Below, piece by piece: positions 33,280 through 40,740 of a stretch of 41,223 nt of DNA. A program made the translations under genes and the position numbers. How positions within the stretch are numbered: position 1 is the stretch's first letter; every line of letters starts with the position of its first letter. The notes under the pieces are model-generated. The model ran no database searches and was not told the DNA's origin. It worked only from the letters and a program-made list of their open reading frames with translations. The stretch is from Pseudomonadota bacterium (GTDB lineage: Bacteria; Pseudomonadota; Alphaproteobacteria; Sphingomonadales; Sphingomonadaceae): assembly GCA_018242165.1 (NCBI GenBank), contig JAFECL010000031.1:1-41223 (forward strand). The letters are read 5' to 3'.

Positions 33280-34485
33280 TCACGCGTCTGTAGCGACGCG
33301 CCGCTCCATGGTGGCCATCAACCGGGCTGTGAGATGAGCCAAGGGGCCCTGCGGCTTTTCAACGGTCGGCGCGGGCGCAGAGGGTTCCGGCGGCGCTTGC
33401 TGGACGTTCCGCTCCGTGGCCCGGAACAGCCCAGCAAAGTTCACCCCCGTCGTGCCGGCCCGCCGCACCATGCCCGACAAGCACCGCGCTGGCGAACCGA
33501 CCCGATAACGGTGGCCCAACGGCAGAGCGGAATTCCGGTCGATCAGCAGAACACCGAGCGCCGCCCGTTCACGCCCGAACTGCTGGCAAGCCCGGCCCCA
33601 AGTGCTCTGGGAAATGCCAAGCCGCCGGCAACTGCGCCACGATGCCTCGACGAGGTTCGGCCAGGTTGGCCCGCCCAGCGCATCGACGATACCGCGATAG
33701 TCCTCGGTCGCCACCACAAGCGCCGTCTCTGGCCGGATGCGCTCGAGCGGATCGCGGGCCAGCGCGGTACGCCTTCGTGATGAGTTTTTGTCCTGTATAT
33801 TGGGTGCGCAGTTTTCTTCCGGCGCGTCGGAAGTTTTCAGCGCACGGGGAACAGGATCGGGCTCAGACTCCGGATGGTCTTCGATGGCGACAAGCATGGC
33901 AGACAAGGCCTCGCGTATGGCGATCAGGCGTTCGATGCTGGTGATCCGCGCCGTGCGGCCATCGGGCAGGATCGTCTCGGCCCGCTCGCGCAAGGTCTCG
34001 TCACCTGCCTCGCGGATGCGCTGGCCCAACTGGCGGATCTCGGCGCGGCATTGCTGGATGGCACGGGCTTGGAGCTCCAGCGCCTCGGCCTTGGCCTTCA
34101 TCTCGGCAAAGCGCTCGACCAGCGGGGCCAGGTTGATGCCGGCTGCCCAAACCACGACCCCATCCTGACGATCGCCCGCGCGCTCGCCATTGATCCCTGC
34201 GTTGCGGATGATGAAGCCGGCCTGCTCCAGCTCGCGCTCGGCCGAGTTGATGGAGCGTGGCGTCAGGCCCAAGGCTTCGGCGAAGCGGCAAGCCTGGGTC
34301 CAGACCGCACAAATGCGGCCGGTTGGATAATCGCAATCCATGGTCTTGAGCACATAGTGCCGGACCAAAGCCACCGCCGTAGATGAAAGCCCGAAGCCCG
34401 GCCGCGCCACCTGCTCGAACAGGCGCAGCAGATCGAAACGCCCCACGCCTGGTGGCAAACCGCTATGCGCAAGGGTGGTGCTCAT
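33280..34485 (-). CDS. repC: RepC-like plasmid replication initiator
   Basis: 401-aa protein resembling RepC of alphaproteobacterial plasmids. The N-terminal part (about 25-120) has the winged-helix layout typical of RepC: DLLRLFEQVARPGFGLSSTAVALVRHYV, then AVWTQACRFAEALGLTPRSINSAERELEQAGFI. A coiled-coil-prone middle (about 120-195) and a C-terminal domain with WPNLVEASWRSCRRLGISQSTWGRACQQFGRERAALGVLLIDRN follow. ATG 34485 has a strong GGGAGGG. The GC-rich coding continues without stops, so it may be functional. In RepABC plasmids the origin lies inside repC; whether that holds here is unknown. No repB is present. Confidence 0.8.
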   Translation of the reverse strand: MSTTLAHSGLPPGVGRFDLLRLFEQVARPGFGLSSTAVALVRHYVLKTMDCDYPTGRICAVWTQACRFAEALGLTPRSINSAERELEQAGFIIRNAGINGERAGDRQDGVVVWAAGINLAPLVERFAEMKAKAEALELQARAIQQCRAEIRQLGQRIREAGDETLRERAETILPDGRTARITSIERLIAIREALSAMLVAIEDHPESEPDPVPRALKTSDAPEENCAPNIQDKNSSRRRTALARDPLERIRPETALVVATEDYRGIVDALGGPTWPNLVEASWRSCRRLGISQSTWGRACQQFGRERAALGVLLIDRNSALPLGHRYRVGSPARCLSGMVRRAGTTGVNFAGLFRATERNVQQAPPEPSAPAPTVEKPQGPLAHLTARLMATMERRVATDA

Positions 34486-34544
34486 GGCGCCCTCCCTCGA
34501 AAACGGCACTTGCAGCCGAGTCATCGCAGCGGTAAGATTCCGCC

Positions 34545-34605
34545 ATAGCCGCACAGCTATTCAATGAGCCGCTGAGAAGGGTTGCCGCCCTTCCAGCGGT
34601 TTTTT
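34545..34605 (+). ncRNA. Predicted antisense RNA (ctRNA-like) to the repC leader
   Basis: On the strand opposite repC, a promoter TTGCAG (34510-34515), 17-bp spacer and TAAGAT (34533-34538) precede a 61-nt region ending in a strong stem and T6 (terminator at 34569-34605). RepABC plasmids carry a ctRNA of about 50-60 nt in exactly this place, which limits repC expression. Size, orientation and terminator fit. Expression is not shown. Confidence 0.6.
34569..34605 (+). terminator. Rho-independent terminator of the predicted antisense RNA
   Basis: The stem CCGCTGAGAAGGG pairs with CCCTTCCAGCGG with a short interior mismatch and a loop around TTGCCG; TTTTTT follows. It points rightward, although no rightward protein gene precedes it, which is why an antisense RNA is inferred. 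Confidence 0.75.
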
Positions 34606-34807
34606 GCATCAATGGCGGCGGCCCACCTCCCGGGTCATGTTTGGACAAGACGCGAGGATGGATTCGCGCTATGAAAATGGCGCGGATGATCGTTGCGTAC
34701 GTTGGAGTAGCGTACACGAAGGCACCTCGTACTAATCGCGTACACGGCAAATTTGGAGGGCTCAAAAAATCTCGTAATTTCAGTCTACTTACGCGAGATT
34801 GCCATTC

Positions 34808-34856
34808 CCCTTCACACGGGTGGGGTCACAGGTTCAATCCCTGTCGCGCCCACCAT
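34808..34856 (+). repeat. attR: 49-bp tRNA-Val 3' fragment
   Basis: Identical to 5424-5472. It covers the anticodon arm to CCA, while the acceptor 5' strand and D arm are missing, so it is not a functional tRNA. It marks the right border of the island. Confidence 0.93.
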
Positions 34857-34999
34857 GGCTTCCGGCTTGCCCGGAACGTCATGGCGATCCGGCCGATCCC
34901 GGTCCCGGCGGTACAGCCATTCCTGCCACGCAAAATCCGGTTGGTCCGCTGGCCGCGAAGTGCCATGCTGGCATGGCCCGCGCGCCTTGGCGGCGGGGC

Positions 35000-36700
35000 A
35001 TGGCGAGGGAGGGTGGCTTGGCGGCAATCGTGCGGTTCCTGTTGGTGCTGGCGGCGGCCGCCGGCCTGACCATTCTGGCCACTACCCCGCCCGCGCCGCG
35101 CCCCGCCGATGCCCCGGCGCAGGATTTTTCGGCAGCGCGCGCGATGCGCGACGTGGCGGCGATCAGTGCCGCGCCCCACCCCACCGGCACCGCGGAAAAC
35201 GCCCGGGTGCGGGCCTACCTCACCGCGCGGATGGCCGCGCTGGGGATGGAGGTGTCGACCCGCACCGCCGCGCTGGATGCCCGTGGCCTCAAGCGGCTGC
35301 GGCAATGGTCGGGCGATTCGCAGGCCAATCCGCCGCTGGTCAACCTGATCGGCGTGCTGCCCGGGCAAGACCGGCAGGCCCCGGCGATCCTGCTGATGGC
35401 CCACCACGACACGGTCTGGGGCTCGCCCGGCGCGGCGGACGATACCGCCGGGGTGGCCAGCCTGCTCGAAACGGTGCGGGCACTGAAGGCCCGGGGCACC
35501 CCCCATCGCGACATCATCGTCCTGCTGACCGACGGGGAAGAGCTGGGGCTGGAAGGCGCCCGCGCCTTTTTCGCCGGCGATCCGCTGCTGGCGCGGATCG
35601 GCGCGGTGGTGAACGTCGAGGCACGCGGCGGCGGCGGGCGCACCACGCTATTCCAGACCGGCAAGGGCAACGGCGCCGCAGTGGCGCTGTTCGCCCGGGC
35701 GGTGGCGCGGCCGGCGGGCACCTCGCTCTCGGCCTATGTCTATTCGGTGCTGCCCAACAATACCGACCTGACCGAGGCGCTGCCGGGCCCGTGGCCGGCC
35801 TACAACTTTGCCTTCATCGGCCGCCCCGGGCTCTACCATTCGCCCATGGCGACGCCCGCGCGGCTCGATCAGGGCGCGGTGCAGGACATGGGGGCGCAAG
35901 TGCTGGCGCTGACCGCCGCGCTCGACGCCGCCACGCCCATGCCACCGCGCGCACCCGACGTGGTGTTCTTCGACCTGTTCGGCCTTGCCACCTTGGTCTA
36001 TCCGGCCTGGCTGGGTTGGCTGATGCTGGGCGGCGCGGCGCTGGCACTGGGCTGGGCGGCCCGGGGCACCACCGGGATCGGGCGCGGGGCGCTGCGGATG
36101 CTGGGGCTGATCGGCGCGGCAGCGGTGGGGCTGGCCCTGCTGAACCTCCTGGCGCTGGCCGGCACAGGGGCCAACTATTACGACCGGCTGGCGGCAATTC
36201 CGGTGATCGAGGTGATGGCCGCGGGCTGGTCGCTGGCGGCGCTGCTGGTCTTCCTGGGCACCCGGCCGCCAGGCCGGGGCGCAACCGCCGGCGCGGCGCT
36301 GCCCCTGCTGGCGCTGGCGCTGGTGGCGCAGGCGCTGGCCCCCACCGCCGCCTACCTGCTGGTGCTGCCGCTGACGCTGCTGGCCCTGACGCTGGCCGCC
36401 CAGCGGCGCGGCGGGGCACTGGCCGATATCGTCGCGACGCTGGGCGCGATCTTCACCGCCGCCACGATGCTGACCATGGCCCACCTGCTGCTGCAAGGCG
36501 TTGGCCCGGACTTTCCGGGCACCGCCGCGCTGCCGCTGGCGCTGATGGCCATGGCGCTGATGCCGGTGTGGCCGGGCCTGAATGCACGGGCCGGGCGGAT
36601 GGCCACGCTGGCGCTGCTGGGGCTGGCGCTGGGCGCGACGCTATGGCTGCACACCCACCCGCTGGCCGCCAGCGCGGCCGTCTATGCCAAGCGTGGTTGA
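35000..36700 (+). CDS. Membrane-anchored M28-family zinc peptidase
   Basis: 566-aa protein with an N-terminal membrane anchor (AAIVRFLLVLAAAAGLTILA), an M28 aminopeptidase domain (about 35-315) and a C-terminal block of about eight hydrophobic helices. Zinc-site motifs are AHHDTVWGSPGAADDTAG, TDGEELGLEGARAFF and, late, NNTDLTEAL/GRPGLYHSP. The catalytic domain should face the periplasm. ATG 35000 follows GGCGGGG; ATG 34973 would add nine residues. It is followed 13 bp later by the PI-PLC-like gene, which has the same GC-rich style, so they are probably co-transcribed. Substrate unknown. Confidence 0.85.
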   Translation: MAREGGLAAIVRFLLVLAAAAGLTILATTPPAPRPADAPAQDFSAARAMRDVAAISAAPHPTGTAENARVRAYLTARMAALGMEVSTRTAALDARGLKRLRQWSGDSQANPPLVNLIGVLPGQDRQAPAILLMAHHDTVWGSPGAADDTAGVASLLETVRALKARGTPHRDIIVLLTDGEELGLEGARAFFAGDPLLARIGAVVNVEARGGGGRTTLFQTGKGNGAAVALFARAVARPAGTSLSAYVYSVLPNNTDLTEALPGPWPAYNFAFIGRPGLYHSPMATPARLDQGAVQDMGAQVLALTAALDAATPMPPRAPDVVFFDLFGLATLVYPAWLGWLMLGGAALALGWAARGTTGIGRGALRMLGLIGAAAVGLALLNLLALAGTGANYYDRLAAIPVIEVMAAGWSLAALLVFLGTRPPGRGATAGAALPLLALALVAQALAPTAAYLLVLPLTLLALTLAAQRRGGALADIVATLGAIFTAATMLTMAHLLLQGVGPDFPGTAALPLALMAMALMPVWPGLNARAGRMATLALLGLALGATLWLHTHPLAASAAVYAKRG

Positions 36701-36713
36701 GGGAGGAGCCGTG

Positions 36714-37943
36714 ATGCGCGCAGGCCGGATCATCGCCGCACTGGCCGGGCTTTGCGCCGTGGCCGCCGGAGCCCTCGCGCAGGCGGAGGAGGCCCCGGGG
36801 CTCGACCCGGCGCTGCGGATCAACCAGCTGCAGGTGCTGGGCACCCACAATTCCTACGCCGCCGGGATGGACCCACGGCTGACCGCGCTGTTCGCCGACA
36901 AGGCGGCGGTGCTGTTCGCCCACCTTGAGGACAAGCTGCCGCCGGCCGACCGCGCGCTGTTCCGCGAAGAACATCCCAACCCCGTCGCCGTGGCCGACAT
37001 GCTGCGCTATGCCCACCCGCCGCTGGCCGAACAGCTGGACCTTGGCGCCCGCAGCCTGGAAATCGACGTCAATCCCGACCCGGCCGGCGGGCAGTTCAGC
37101 GATCCGGTCGGCTATCGCCTGCTGCGCCAGCAGGGTGCCACCGGGCTGCTGCCGTTCGACCGCACGGGGCTGGATCAGCCGGGGTTCAAGGTGCTGCACA
37201 TCGCCGATGTCGATTTCCGCAGCCAGTGCCCCACCCTGCGGCAATGCCTGCGCCAGATCCGCGGCTGGTCAGATGCCCACCCGCGCCACGTGCCGCTGTT
37301 CGTCCTGATCGAAGCCAAGGTGCAGGATGTGCCGATCCTGCCCGGCGCCACCCATACCGTGCCCTTTACCCCCGCGCTGTTCGACGCGCTGGACCGCGAG
37401 CTGGAAGAGGGGATGGGGCGCGACCGGATCATCACCCCGGATGATGTGCGCGGGCCCTATGCCACGCTCAATCAGGCGGTGCTGGCCGGCAACTGGCCCA
37501 CGCTGGCCCAGGCGCGCGGCAAGGTGCTGTTCCTGATGCTGACCGCCACCGGGCCGGGCGGGATTGCCGACTATCTGGTCGGCCATGCCGGGCTGAAGGG
37601 GCGGATGGCCTTTCTCAGTTCACAGCCCGGGCAGGATTACGGCGCCTTCGTGCTGATGGACAATGTCCGGGCCCGCGCCGAGGAGATCCGCCGCTATGTC
37701 GCCGCCGGCTATCTGGTCCGCACCCGCGCCGACATCGAAACCTACGAGGCGAAGGTCAACGATCCCTCGCGCGCGCAGGCGGCCTTCGCCAGCGGCGCGC
37801 AGGTGGTCTCGACCGATTTCGAACGGCCCGGCAATGCCTATGGCACCAGCTATATGGTGACCCTGCCCGGCGGGCAGGCGGCACGGCTCAATCCGGTCAG
37901 CGGGGCGGTGCCGCCGCCGGCCGCTCGATCCGCCAGACCATAG
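36714..37943 (+). CDS. Secreted PI-PLC-like phosphodiesterase (Ca2+-dependent PLC-C1 type)
   Basis: 409-aa protein with a signal peptide (cut near ALAQAEE). The TIM-barrel PI-PLC X-like core carries catalytic-type motifs LQVLGTHNSYAAG, GARSLEIDVNPD and VLHIADVDFRSQC. The match is to the Ca2+-dependent phosphoinositide PLC C1 group, found in soil and marine bacteria. Natural substrates are unknown and need not be phosphoinositides. ATG 36714 follows GGGAGGAGCC. The 3' end overlaps the convergent MFS gene by 47 bp. Confidence 0.8.
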   Translation: MRAGRIIAALAGLCAVAAGALAQAEEAPGLDPALRINQLQVLGTHNSYAAGMDPRLTALFADKAAVLFAHLEDKLPPADRALFREEHPNPVAVADMLRYAHPPLAEQLDLGARSLEIDVNPDPAGGQFSDPVGYRLLRQQGATGLLPFDRTGLDQPGFKVLHIADVDFRSQCPTLRQCLRQIRGWSDAHPRHVPLFVLIEAKVQDVPILPGATHTVPFTPALFDALDRELEEGMGRDRIITPDDVRGPYATLNQAVLAGNWPTLAQARGKVLFLMLTATGPGGIADYLVGHAGLKGRMAFLSSQPGQDYGAFVLMDNVRARAEEIRRYVAAGYLVRTRADIETYEAKVNDPSRAQAAFASGAQVVSTDFERPGNAYGTSYMVTLPGGQAARLNPVSGAVPPPAARSARP

Positions 37944-39132
37944 CGAAGATCAGCGCGGCGGCCAGCCCGGGCAGAGGCAGCAGGGCGAAGGCGCCGGACA
38001 GCCCCAGCCCGTCGGCCAGCCGCCCGGTCAGGATCGGGCCGGGCGCCAGCCCCAGCACATTGTTCGCCAGCGTCAGCATCGCAAAGGCCGCGCCGTGCAG
38101 CGCGCGCGGCGTATGCCGGGCCACCAGCGCCCCCGCCGGGCCACTGGTGCCGGCAACCAGCGCCATGGCCAGGGCCAGCACCGCCAGCTGGGCCCGCCCG
38201 GTGGGCAAATGGGTGGCCAGCGCCAGCATCAGGGCGGCAGTCAAGGCATAGGCGGCGGCCAGTGCGGCGGTGCGGCGCGGGTGATCGCGCGCCAGTCGGT
38301 CGGCCAGCCAGCCGCACAGCACCATCCCCACCCCGCAGACCAGCAGCAGCAAGGCCGCGATCCGCCCCGACCGGGCCAGCGGCAGGCCATAGGCCCGGTT
38401 GAGAAAGCTGGGCAGCCAGGCCGGCAGGGCCCCCGCCGCAAACAGGCCCAGCCCGCTGCCCAGATAGGCCAGCCGCAGCGGCCCGCCCGCCACCAGCTGC
38501 CGCCACGGCACCGCGTGGCCGGCCTGCGGTTCGACCCCGGCCAGCCGCTGCACCCGCCCCTCGCGCACCACCAGCGCGAAGGCCAGCGCCACCACCAGCC
38601 CGCCCCCGCCAATCGCCGCGAAGGCCGCGCGCCAGCCATGCGCTGCGGCCACTTCGGCGCCCAGCGCCACCCCCAGCACCTGCCCCAGCAGCCCGCCGGC
38701 CATGAAGGCGGCGGTCAGGCTGGCGCGCAGGCTGGCGGGAAACAGGCTGATCACCAGCGCCAGCCCGACGCTGCCATAGGCCGCCTCGCCCAGCCCGACC
38801 AGCGCCCGCCCGGCCAGCATCACCCCATAGCTGTGCGCGGCGGCGCACAGCAGGGTAGCCAGGCTCCACACCAGCGCCATCAGCCCCAGGCTGCGTACCC
38901 GCCCCCAGCGATCGGCGGCCAGCGACAGCGGCACGGTCAGCACCCCCACCGCCATGGCCACCACCCCGGCCAGCAGCCCCAGCCGCGCATCGCTGAGGTG
39001 CCATTCGGCCTTCAGCAGCGGGAACACCGCATTGAGCACCTGCCGCGCCATGTAGTCCGACAGCAACAGGGCAAAGCCGAAGGCGAAGACCAGCCAGGCA
39101 TAGGCCGTGGCGCGCTGGGGGCCGGCGCTCAT
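37897..39132 (-). CDS. Major facilitator superfamily transporter
   Basis: 411-aa protein with 12 predicted transmembrane helices. The MFS loop 2-3 motif is LAADRWGRVRSLG and a second copy in the C-half is GWLADRLARDHPRR. N-terminal FAFGFALLLSDYMARQVLNAVFPLLKAEWHLSDARLG resembles aromatic-acid or hexuronate-type symporters. The start overlaps the stop of the hydrolase gene (ATGA). As last gene of a cluster with a BKACE protein and a dioxygenase, it may import the substrate. Substrate not identifiable. Confidence 0.88.
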   Translation of the reverse strand: MSAGPQRATAYAWLVFAFGFALLLSDYMARQVLNAVFPLLKAEWHLSDARLGLLAGVVAMAVGVLTVPLSLAADRWGRVRSLGLMALVWSLATLLCAAAHSYGVMLAGRALVGLGEAAYGSVGLALVISLFPASLRASLTAAFMAGGLLGQVLGVALGAEVAAAHGWRAAFAAIGGGGLVVALAFALVVREGRVQRLAGVEPQAGHAVPWRQLVAGGPLRLAYLGSGLGLFAAGALPAWLPSFLNRAYGLPLARSGRIAALLLLVCGVGMVLCGWLADRLARDHPRRTAALAAAYALTAALMLALATHLPTGRAQLAVLALAMALVAGTSGPAGALVARHTPRALHGAAFAMLTLANNVLGLAPGPILTGRLADGLGLSGAFALLPLPGLAAALIFAMVWRIERPAAAPPR

Positions 39133-39680
39133 CCCGCCAGCCGCGCCAGCAGGGCGTCGGCCCCGGGCCAGGGTCCGAAGCCCGCCGGGGGGTTGAGATG
39201 CCCGACCGCGCCGGCATCGTGCAGTTCGGCGCCCCAGGCCTCGGCCAGCGCCGCCACCCGGTCGAAATCGGCCAGCGGATCGTTGCGGCTGGCCGCGACG
39301 ATCGCCGGGAAAGGCAAGGCCACGCGCGGGATCGGCACCCAGCCGCCGCCCGCCAGCGCCGCCGGATCGGGATAGCCCGGCGGCAGCGGCCGTTCGACGT
39401 CGGCAGGGGTGGCGAGCAAGGCGCCCCGGATCGCGCGGGTCGGCGCCATGGTCCAGGCCGCGACCATCAGGCAGCCGGCGCTGTGCGCGGCGATCACCAC
39501 CTCGCCCGGGATCGCCGCCAGCGCGGCATCGAGCGCGGCCACCCGGGCGGCCAGGCTCAGCCGATCCTCGGTCAGCGGCGCGACCGTGGCCGCGCCCGGC
39601 CGCGCGCGGGCGGCGTGGCTCTGCCAGTGATCCTCGACATGGTCGCGCAGCCCGGGAACGAAGAGGACGGTGGCGCTCAC
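39129..39680 (-). CDS. RBBP9/YdeN-type small serine hydrolase
   Basis: 183-aa alpha/beta hydrolase of the RBBP9 group. It has ATVLFVPGLRDHVEDHWQSH at the N-terminus, nucleophile elbow AHSAGCL (Ser in HSAG) and DPLADF plus GHLNPPAGFG for the Asp and His. The start is GTG 39680, which overlaps the BKACE stop (GTGA); the longer upstream frame is a shadow of that gene. Substrate unknown; it may act on an ester or amide in the same pathway. Confidence 0.82.
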   Translation of the reverse strand: MSATVLFVPGLRDHVEDHWQSHAARARPGAATVAPLTEDRLSLAARVAALDAALAAIPGEVVIAAHSAGCLMVAAWTMAPTRAIRGALLATPADVERPLPPGYPDPAALAGGGWVPIPRVALPFPAIVAASRNDPLADFDRVAALAEAWGAELHDAGAVGHLNPPAGFGPWPGADALLARLAG

Positions 39681-40729
39681 GCCGCCGCGCTGAGCCGGGG
39701 CCAGCGCCGGCCCGGCTTCACCCCCGGCAGCCAGCCGTTCCTCTCGAGCGTTTCCTCGACGCTGCCGTAGAAAGTGCCGATCTGGTAGATCTCGCGCGCT
39801 TCCTTGCCGCTGGCAATCGGGCGCCACAGCTCTTCCGAGATCCGCACCGCTTTCTCGACCTGCTGGACCGAAGTCGCCCGCTCACCCTTGCGGCCCCACA
39901 GGTTGTCTTCCTGCCCGACCCTGACGTGGAGGCCCATGGCAATCCCCATGGTGATCAGCGGGTACATCGAACGCATCAGCCCCTCGACCGTGCAGACGGC
40001 GTTCTGCGGCAGCCGGTTGACGAATTCCATCAGGTTGCGCGGGTTGGGCCCATCGTGCCCACCGCCAATCGCCACCCAGTTGCAGACCAGCGGCCCCATG
40101 TAGTGCCCGGCCCGCACCAGCCGTTCGACCGTTTCGAGATCGCGCGCGCAGCCGACCTGGAAATGGGTCTGGATCCCCGCCGCGGTCAGCCGCTTCATGT
40201 GTTCCTTCATGAACTTCGGCCCGGCATCGTAATACATCTCGGTATAGGCCTCGCGGTAGACGTCCCACATGGTGGTGCCCTTGGCGTCGTCCTCGGTGAT
40301 CAGCTCCATCACATTCATCTGGTTGGTATTGACCGCCAGCGTCACCTGATCGGGCACCGGGGTCAGCTCGGCCAGCATGTGGCGGGTATCGTCATCGAGC
40401 CATTCGGCCGCCGCGCTTTCGCTCTTGGGGGCAAAGCTGATCGAGCCACCCACCTGCAGCACCATGTCGGGCACCGCGGTGCGCAGCCGGTCGATCATCT
40501 CGTTGAAGCGGTCGAGATCCTTCGAGCCCTTGCCATCCGGTTCGCGGACGTGGAGATGCAGCACCGTCGCCCCGGCATTGTAGCAATCGACCGCCTTCTG
40601 CACCTGCTCGGCATAGGAAACCGGGATGTCGTCGCTGTCTTCGGGCATGAAGCTGGGGGCATAGGGGGCGACCTGGATCACCAGCGGATCCTGGTTCTCG
40701 GGCAGCAGGCTCTCGTCGAAGAATTGCAT
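39677..40729 (-). CDS. BKACE family (DUF849) beta-keto acid cleavage enzyme
   Basis: 350-aa TIM-barrel protein of the 3-keto-5-aminohexanoate cleavage enzyme family. Zinc-site motif VLHLHVREPDGKGS; also VLQVGGSISF, ELTPVPDQVTLAVNT, IQTHFQVGCARDLE and LHVRVGQEDNLWGRKGERATS. Family members cut beta-keto acids with acetyl-CoA; substrates vary widely. It has a longer N-terminus (about 20 residues) than minimal members. It lies 11 bp after the dioxygenase gene, so the two probably act in one degradation route. Confidence 0.88.
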   Translation of the reverse strand: MQFFDESLLPENQDPLVIQVAPYAPSFMPEDSDDIPVSYAEQVQKAVDCYNAGATVLHLHVREPDGKGSKDLDRFNEMIDRLRTAVPDMVLQVGGSISFAPKSESAAAEWLDDDTRHMLAELTPVPDQVTLAVNTNQMNVMELITEDDAKGTTMWDVYREAYTEMYYDAGPKFMKEHMKRLTAAGIQTHFQVGCARDLETVERLVRAGHYMGPLVCNWVAIGGGHDGPNPRNLMEFVNRLPQNAVCTVEGLMRSMYPLITMGIAMGLHVRVGQEDNLWGRKGERATSVQQVEKAVRISEELWRPIASGKEAREIYQIGTFYGSVEETLERNGWLPGVKPGRRWPRLSAAA

Positions 40730-40740
40730 CGCGGGTCTCC

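Larger units (their letters stand above)
34486..34807. other. repC leader and right-end att region
   Basis: 322 bp without a protein gene. It contains a predicted antisense RNA with its terminator (34545-34605). It also has four CGTAC words: GCGTAC 34695-34700, GCGTACACG 34710-34718, TCGTAC 34727-34732 and GCGTACACG 34738-34746. These are the same family seen near the left end. Confidence 0.5.
5424..34856. mobile_element. Genomic island (plasmid-derived) carrying anaerobic respiration genes
   Basis: A 29.4-kb insertion into the 3' end of tRNA-Val(CAC). It is bounded by perfect 49-bp direct repeats (5424-5472 and 34808-34856). The flanks are chromosomal housekeeping-type genes with very GC-rich codon use; island genes, especially at both ends, are visibly less GC-rich. 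Cargo covers nitrate respiration, Moco steps, anaerobic ubiquinone synthesis, class II RNR, NO defence and FNR/NarR-type regulators. The right end has RepC-like, ParA and ribbon-helix-helix genes, which points to a plasmid or integrative plasmid ancestor. I found no recombinase gene between the repeats. The island may therefore be immobilised or may depend on an integrase elsewhere. Confidence 0.88.

Noticed and set aside
5473..34807. Integrase or relaxase gene
   Set aside because: I looked for tyrosine or serine recombinase and relaxase motifs in all long frames of the island and found none; the IS5 transposase does not explain the 49-bp att repeat.
38095..39375. 426-codon plus-strand frame opposite the MFS gene
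   Set aside because: Gln/Gly/His-rich sequence typical of the reverse complement of a membrane protein gene; no start signal.
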